Shown here: in pieces, positions 61,246 to 64,000 of the stretch
Numbering within the stretch: position 1 is the first letter of the stretch
How the letters are laid out: each line of letters begins with the position of its first letter
Program-made: the position numbers and the translations under genes
Notes under the pieces: generated by a model
Seen by the model: only the letters and a program-made list of their open reading frames with translations
Database searches by the model: none
What the model was told of the DNA's origin: nothing
DNA from: Cupriavidus sp. P-10
Lineage (GTDB): Bacteria; Pseudomonadota; Gammaproteobacteria; Burkholderiales; Burkholderiaceae
Reading direction: 5' to 3'
Assembly (NCBI RefSeq): GCF_003402535.2
Contig: NZ_AP025170.1
Span: forward strand, 2,108,001-2,172,000
DNA: 64,000 nucleotides

Positions 61246-62193
61246 TTACAGCTTGACCAGCCGCTCCGGGCGCAACGCCCCCTCGCGCATGCGCGCGACG
61301 CCGAGCAGGCGTACGGGCTCGCCGGCATAGACGCGTGCCAGCACGCCTTCCGCCACCTCGGTACCGCCCGGCAGGTCCCGGTGTGCAATGCGCTGTCCCT
61401 GCAGGAAGCGCCCGGCTGCGGCCTCGTCGAGGGTCACGGGCGGGCACTTCTGCAGCAACGCGTCGACCGGCGCCAGCATGCCCGGCCGCGCGGCATCGTC
61501 CTGTTGCTCGATCTGCCCGAGCGTCACGGCACCGTCCAGCGTCAGGTCGCCCACGGCAATGCGGCGCAGCCCGGTCAGGTGCGCGCCGCAACCCAGTGCC
61601 TCGCCGATATCCTCGGCCAGCGTGCGGATGTAGGTGCCCTTGCTGCAGGTCACGCGCATGGTGAAAGCAGGCGATTCGGGCAGAGCACAATCAATCAGTT
61701 CGATCGCATGGATGGTGACGCGGCGCGCGGCGCGCTCGACCGTCTGCCCGGCGCGCGCATACTCGTACAGCGGGCGGCCATCCTTCTTCAGCGCCGAATG
61801 CATCGGCGGCACCTGTTCGATCTCGCCGGCAAAGCGCGCCAGCGCCTGCTCCACCGCGGCGCGGTCGCAGGTCACTTCACGGATATCGAGCAACTCGCCC
61901 TCCGCGTCGCCGGTACTGGAGCGCGCACCCAGCCGCACCACGGCGTCATAGGTCTTGTCCGCTTCCAGCAGGTCCTGCGAGAACTTGGTGGCCTCGCCAA
62001 AGCACAGCGGCAGCAAGCCGGTGGCGAGCGGGTCGAGCGTGCCGGTGTGGCCGGCCTTGGTGGCGCGCAGCAGGCGCTTGGCGCGCACCAGCGCATCGTT
62101 GGACGACAGGCCCAGCGGCTTGTCGAGCAACAGCACACCATGGACGTCGCGGCGCGGCAGGCGCGGCGGGCGAGCGGCGTTGGAATCGGTCAT
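61246..62193 (-). CDS. truB: tRNA pseudouridine(55) synthase TruB
   Basis: TruB converts U55 of tRNA to pseudouridine in the T-loop. The 315-residue protein has HGVLLLDKPLGLSSNDALVRAK near 18-39 and the catalytic aspartate D54 in GHTGTLDPLATGLLPLCFGEATKF; the KGTYIRTLAEDIGE motif and a PUA-like C-terminal domain with RVYAGEPVRLLGVARM follow. ATG 62193 was chosen because it starts at the family N-terminus; an in-frame start at 62268 is possible. No Shine-Dalgarno sequence is visible. It follows rbfA in the conserved infB-rbfA-truB order. Confidence 0.95.
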   Translation of the reverse strand: MTDSNAARPPRLPRRDVHGVLLLDKPLGLSSNDALVRAKRLLRATKAGHTGTLDPLATGLLPLCFGEATKFSQDLLEADKTYDAVVRLGARSSTGDAEGELLDIREVTCDRAAVEQALARFAGEIEQVPPMHSALKKDGRPLYEYARAGQTVERAARRVTIHAIELIDCALPESPAFTMRVTCSKGTYIRTLAEDIGEALGCGAHLTGLRRIAVGDLTLDGAVTLGQIEQQDDAARPGMLAPVDALLQKCPPVTLDEAAAGRFLQGQRIAHRDLPGGTEVAEGVLARVYAGEPVRLLGVARMREGALRPERLVKL

Positions 62194-62278
62194 CGGAGAA
62201 AACAGGAGCGACGCTGATGCGGCGCGGCGTGCGGCCCTGAGGACCGCGTTGCCCATGCCTGGCGGCACGGGCGCCGGC

Positions 62279-62647
62279 TCAGTCGTCTTTCGAACGCGTG
62301 GCGTTCGCTTCGTTGATCAGCTTGGACATCTCGATCGCGTGTTCGACCGAGGTATCGTGCAGGAAGCGCAGCGTCGGCACGGTATGGATGTGCAGGCGCT
62401 TGTACAGCAGCGAATGCAGGAAGCCAGCCTTCTCGTTGAGGATGGCTTCGGCCGTCGCCGGCTCGGCACCCAGCACGGTGAAGTGCACCTTGGCATGGGC
62501 GTAGTCCGGCGTCAGCGTGACCGACTGCAGCGTGACCAGGCCGAGGCGCGGGTCGCGCAGTTCGCGCTGGATCATCTCGGCCAGGTCCTTCTGGATCTGG
62601 TCGGAGATGCGGAGATTGCGGGAGGAGATATTGCCTTTCTTGGCCAT
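62279..62647 (-). CDS. rbfA: 30S ribosome-binding factor RbfA
   Basis: RbfA is needed for late 16S rRNA processing and cold adaptation. The 122-residue KH-like protein has [31 protein letters not shown] near 9-39, [17 protein letters not shown] near 44-60, and [28 protein letters not shown] near 86-113. It lies between infB and truB, as in most bacteria, with a hairpin in the 60 bp gap before it. Confidence 0.96.
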   Translation of the reverse strand: MAKKGNISSRNLRISDQIQKDLAEMIQRELRDPRLGLVTLQSVTLTPDYAHAKVHFTVLGAEPATAEAILNEKAGFLHSLLYKRLHIHTVPTLRFLHDTSVEHAIEMSKLINEANATRSKDD

Positions 62648-62670
62648 TCAATACTGTTCTGCTGAGATGA

Positions 62671-62696
62671 CAACGGCAGGCCGAAGCCTGCCGTTG
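62671..62696. other. Hairpin between infB and rbfA
   Basis: CAACGGCAGGC (62671-62681) and GCCTGCCGTTG (62686-62696) form an 11-bp perfect stem with a 4-nt loop (TTCG on the minus strand), without a following T-run. It starts 11 bp after the infB stop. It could be a partial terminator or a processing or stability signal within the infB-rbfA-truB transcript. Confidence 0.6.
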
Positions 62697-62707
62697 CTTG
62701 CGACGCC

Positions 62708-64000
62708 TTACAGCGTACGCGCCACCTCGGTGATTTCGTACACCTCGAGTTGGTCGCCTTCCTGAACATCGTTGAAGTTCTTGATCGACAGACCGCACTC
62801 GAAGCCTTGCTTCACTTCCTTGACGTCGTCCTTGAAGCGCTTCAGTGAATCCAGCTCGCCATCGTGGATGACCACGTTGTTGCGCAGCACGCGCACCAGC
62901 GAATTGCGCTTGACCATGCCGTCGGTAACCATACAGCCGGCCACCGCGCCGATCTTCGGCACGCGGAACACCTGGCGCACCTCGACCTGGCCGATCGTGG
63001 TCTCGCGCTTCTCCGGCGCCAGCATGCCCGACATCGCCGCCTTGATCTCGTCTACCGCATCGTAAATGATGTTGTAGTAGCGGATATCGATGCCGTTGTG
63101 CTCGGCGAGCTTGCGCGCACCAGCGTCGGCACGAACGTTGAAGCCGATGATGACCGCCTTCGATGCCGTCGCCAGGTTGACGTCGGACTCGGAGATGCCA
63201 CCCACGCCGCCGTGCACGATCTGCACGCGCACTTCCGCGGTCGACAGCTTCTGCAGCGACTGCACCAGCGCTTCCTGCGAACCCTGCACATCCGCCTTGA
63301 CGATCAGCGGCAACGTCTGGACTTCGCCTTCGGCCATCTGCTCGAGCATGTTCTCCAGCTTGGCGGCCTGTTGCTTGGCCAGCTTCACATCGCGGAACTT
63401 GCCCTGGCGGAACAGCGCGATTTCGCGCGCCTTGCGCTCGTCCGGCAGCACCAGCACTTCTTCACCGGCGGCAGGCACTTCCGACAGACCCTGGATTTCC
63501 ACCGGGATCGACGGGCCGGCTTCCTTGGTCGCCTTGCCGTTCTCGTCCAGCATGGCACGAACGCGGCCGTAGGCGCTGCCAGCCAGGACCACGTCGCCAC
63601 GCTTGAGCGTGCCGCTGCTGACCAGGATGGTAGCGATCGGGCCCTTGCCCTTGTCCAGCTGGGCTTCCACCACCAGGCCCTTGGCCGGGGCGTCGACCGG
63701 CGCCTTCAGTTCCAGGATTTCCGCCTGCAGCGAAACCTGCTCGAGCAGCTCTTCGATGCCCGTGCCGGCCTTGGCCGACACCGGCACGAACGGCGAATCG
63801 CCGCCGTACTCTTCCGGCACCACCTGCTCGGCCACCAGTTCCTGCTTGACGCGGTCCGGATTGGCTTCGGGCTTGTCGATCTTGTTGATCGCCACCACGA
63901 TGGGCACGCCGGCAGCCTTGGCATGCGCAATCGCTTCCTTGGTCTGCGGCATCACGCCGTCGTCGGCCGCGACCACCAGGATCACGATGTCGGTCGCCTT
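62708..64000 (-). CDS. infB: Translation initiation factor IF-2 (partial)
   Basis: This is the C-terminal part (about 430 codons) of IF-2, which delivers fMet-tRNA to the 30S subunit with GTP. The frame is open to the window edge, so the N-terminal domains and G1-G3 GTPase motifs lie outside. Visible features are [20 protein letters not shown], the G4 motif NKIDKP, the SAK loop of G5 ([15 protein letters not shown]), and the beta-barrel and fMet-tRNA-binding C2 domain, ending ENAQ-like with [20 protein letters not shown]. It is upstream of rbfA and truB. Confidence 0.95.
   Translation of the reverse strand, partial: KATDIVILVVAADDGVMPQTKEAIAHAKAAGVPIVVAINKIDKPEANPDRVKQELVAEQVVPEEYGGDSPFVPVSAKAGTGIEELLEQVSLQAEILELKAPVDAPAKGLVVEAQLDKGKGPIATILVSSGTLKRGDVVLAGSAYGRVRAMLDENGKATKEAGPSIPVEIQGLSEVPAAGEEVLVLPDERKAREIALFRQGKFRDVKLAKQQAAKLENMLEQMAEGEVQTLPLIVKADVQGSQEALVQSLQKLSTAEVRVQIVHGGVGGISESDVNLATASKAVIIGFNVRADAGARKLAEHNGIDIRYYNIIYDAVDEIKAAMSGMLAPEKRETTIGQVEVRQVFRVPKIGAVAGCMVTDGMVKRNSLVRVLRNNVVIHDGELDSLKRFKDDVKEVKQGFECGLSIKNFNDVQEGDQLEVYEITEVARTL

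Overview
The window is a 64 kb piece of a GC-rich beta-proteobacterial main chromosome, most likely Cupriavidus (Ralstonia/Burkholderia side of Burkholderiales). The reasons are the codon use, a poly/oligo-3-hydroxybutyrate degradation gene, an extracytoplasmic Bug-type solute receptor, and the arrangement of housekeeping blocks (rpsF-priB-rpsR-rplI / dnaB, hom-thrC-moeA-moaDE, infB-rbfA-truB). The genus is inferred from protein similarity recalled from memory, not from a search. No prophage, insertion sequence, CRISPR array or rRNA was seen. One tRNA (tRNA-His, GTG anticodon) is present.

Layout. 1-7.2 kb (minus strand): sulfur scavenging, with sbp, ssuE-ssuA-ssuD-ssuC-ssuB and, last, a degenerate EAL-domain protein cut by the window edge. 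7.2-10.8 kb: a bacterioferritin-like protein and the ClpB disaggregase with a sigma-32 type promoter. 10.8-22 kb (minus strand): a TetR-controlled locus with enoyl-CoA hydratase, a complete Liv-type ABC importer, an acyl-CoA synthetase, a predicted lipoprotein 3-hydroxybutyrate oligomer hydrolase and a double-hotdog MaoC protein. It reads like an extracellular-hydrolysis, uptake and CoA-activation system. 22-25.5 kb: an alpha/beta hydrolase, the fluoride channel crcB, moaE, moaD, moeA. 25.7-29.8 kb: thrC, hom, alaA.

30-36.2 kb: an Mth938-domain protein, bcp, a phoH-type PIN-ATPase, a small secreted protein, an NlpC/P60 lipoprotein, then the phosphate transporter pit with its DUF47 partner. 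36.3-39.5 kb: dnaB and the rpsF-priB-rpsR-rplI operon. 39.6-44.8 kb: L-asparaginase, lexA with two SOS boxes, several small proteins, tRNA-His and dusA. 45-49.6 kb: an NADPH:FMN reductase, a 3-hydroxyisobutyryl-CoA hydrolase-like protein, a chemoreceptor and a fatty-acid hydroxylase/sterol desaturase. 49.7-56.8 kb: typA, and divergently marR-OMF-emrA-emrB (tripartite drug efflux).

56.9-61.2 kb (plus strand) is the most unusual part: an IclR regulator with a near-perfect inverted-repeat operator, followed by peptidase E, a DUF1177 protein, an AroM-family protein and an orphan Bug-type binding protein in one tight operon. It looks like an uncharacterised catabolic module set between the emr genes and the translation block truB-rbfA-infB, which closes the window with infB truncated.

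Other points of interest are intergenic. The hom-thrC spacer is made entirely of four 11-bp tandem repeats. Short tandem repeats also precede moaD and the oligomer hydrolase. dnaB has a -10 box so close to its start codon that the mRNA may be leaderless. There is a small-RNA or leader candidate between bcp and phoH, and a cluster of hairpins downstream of dusA.
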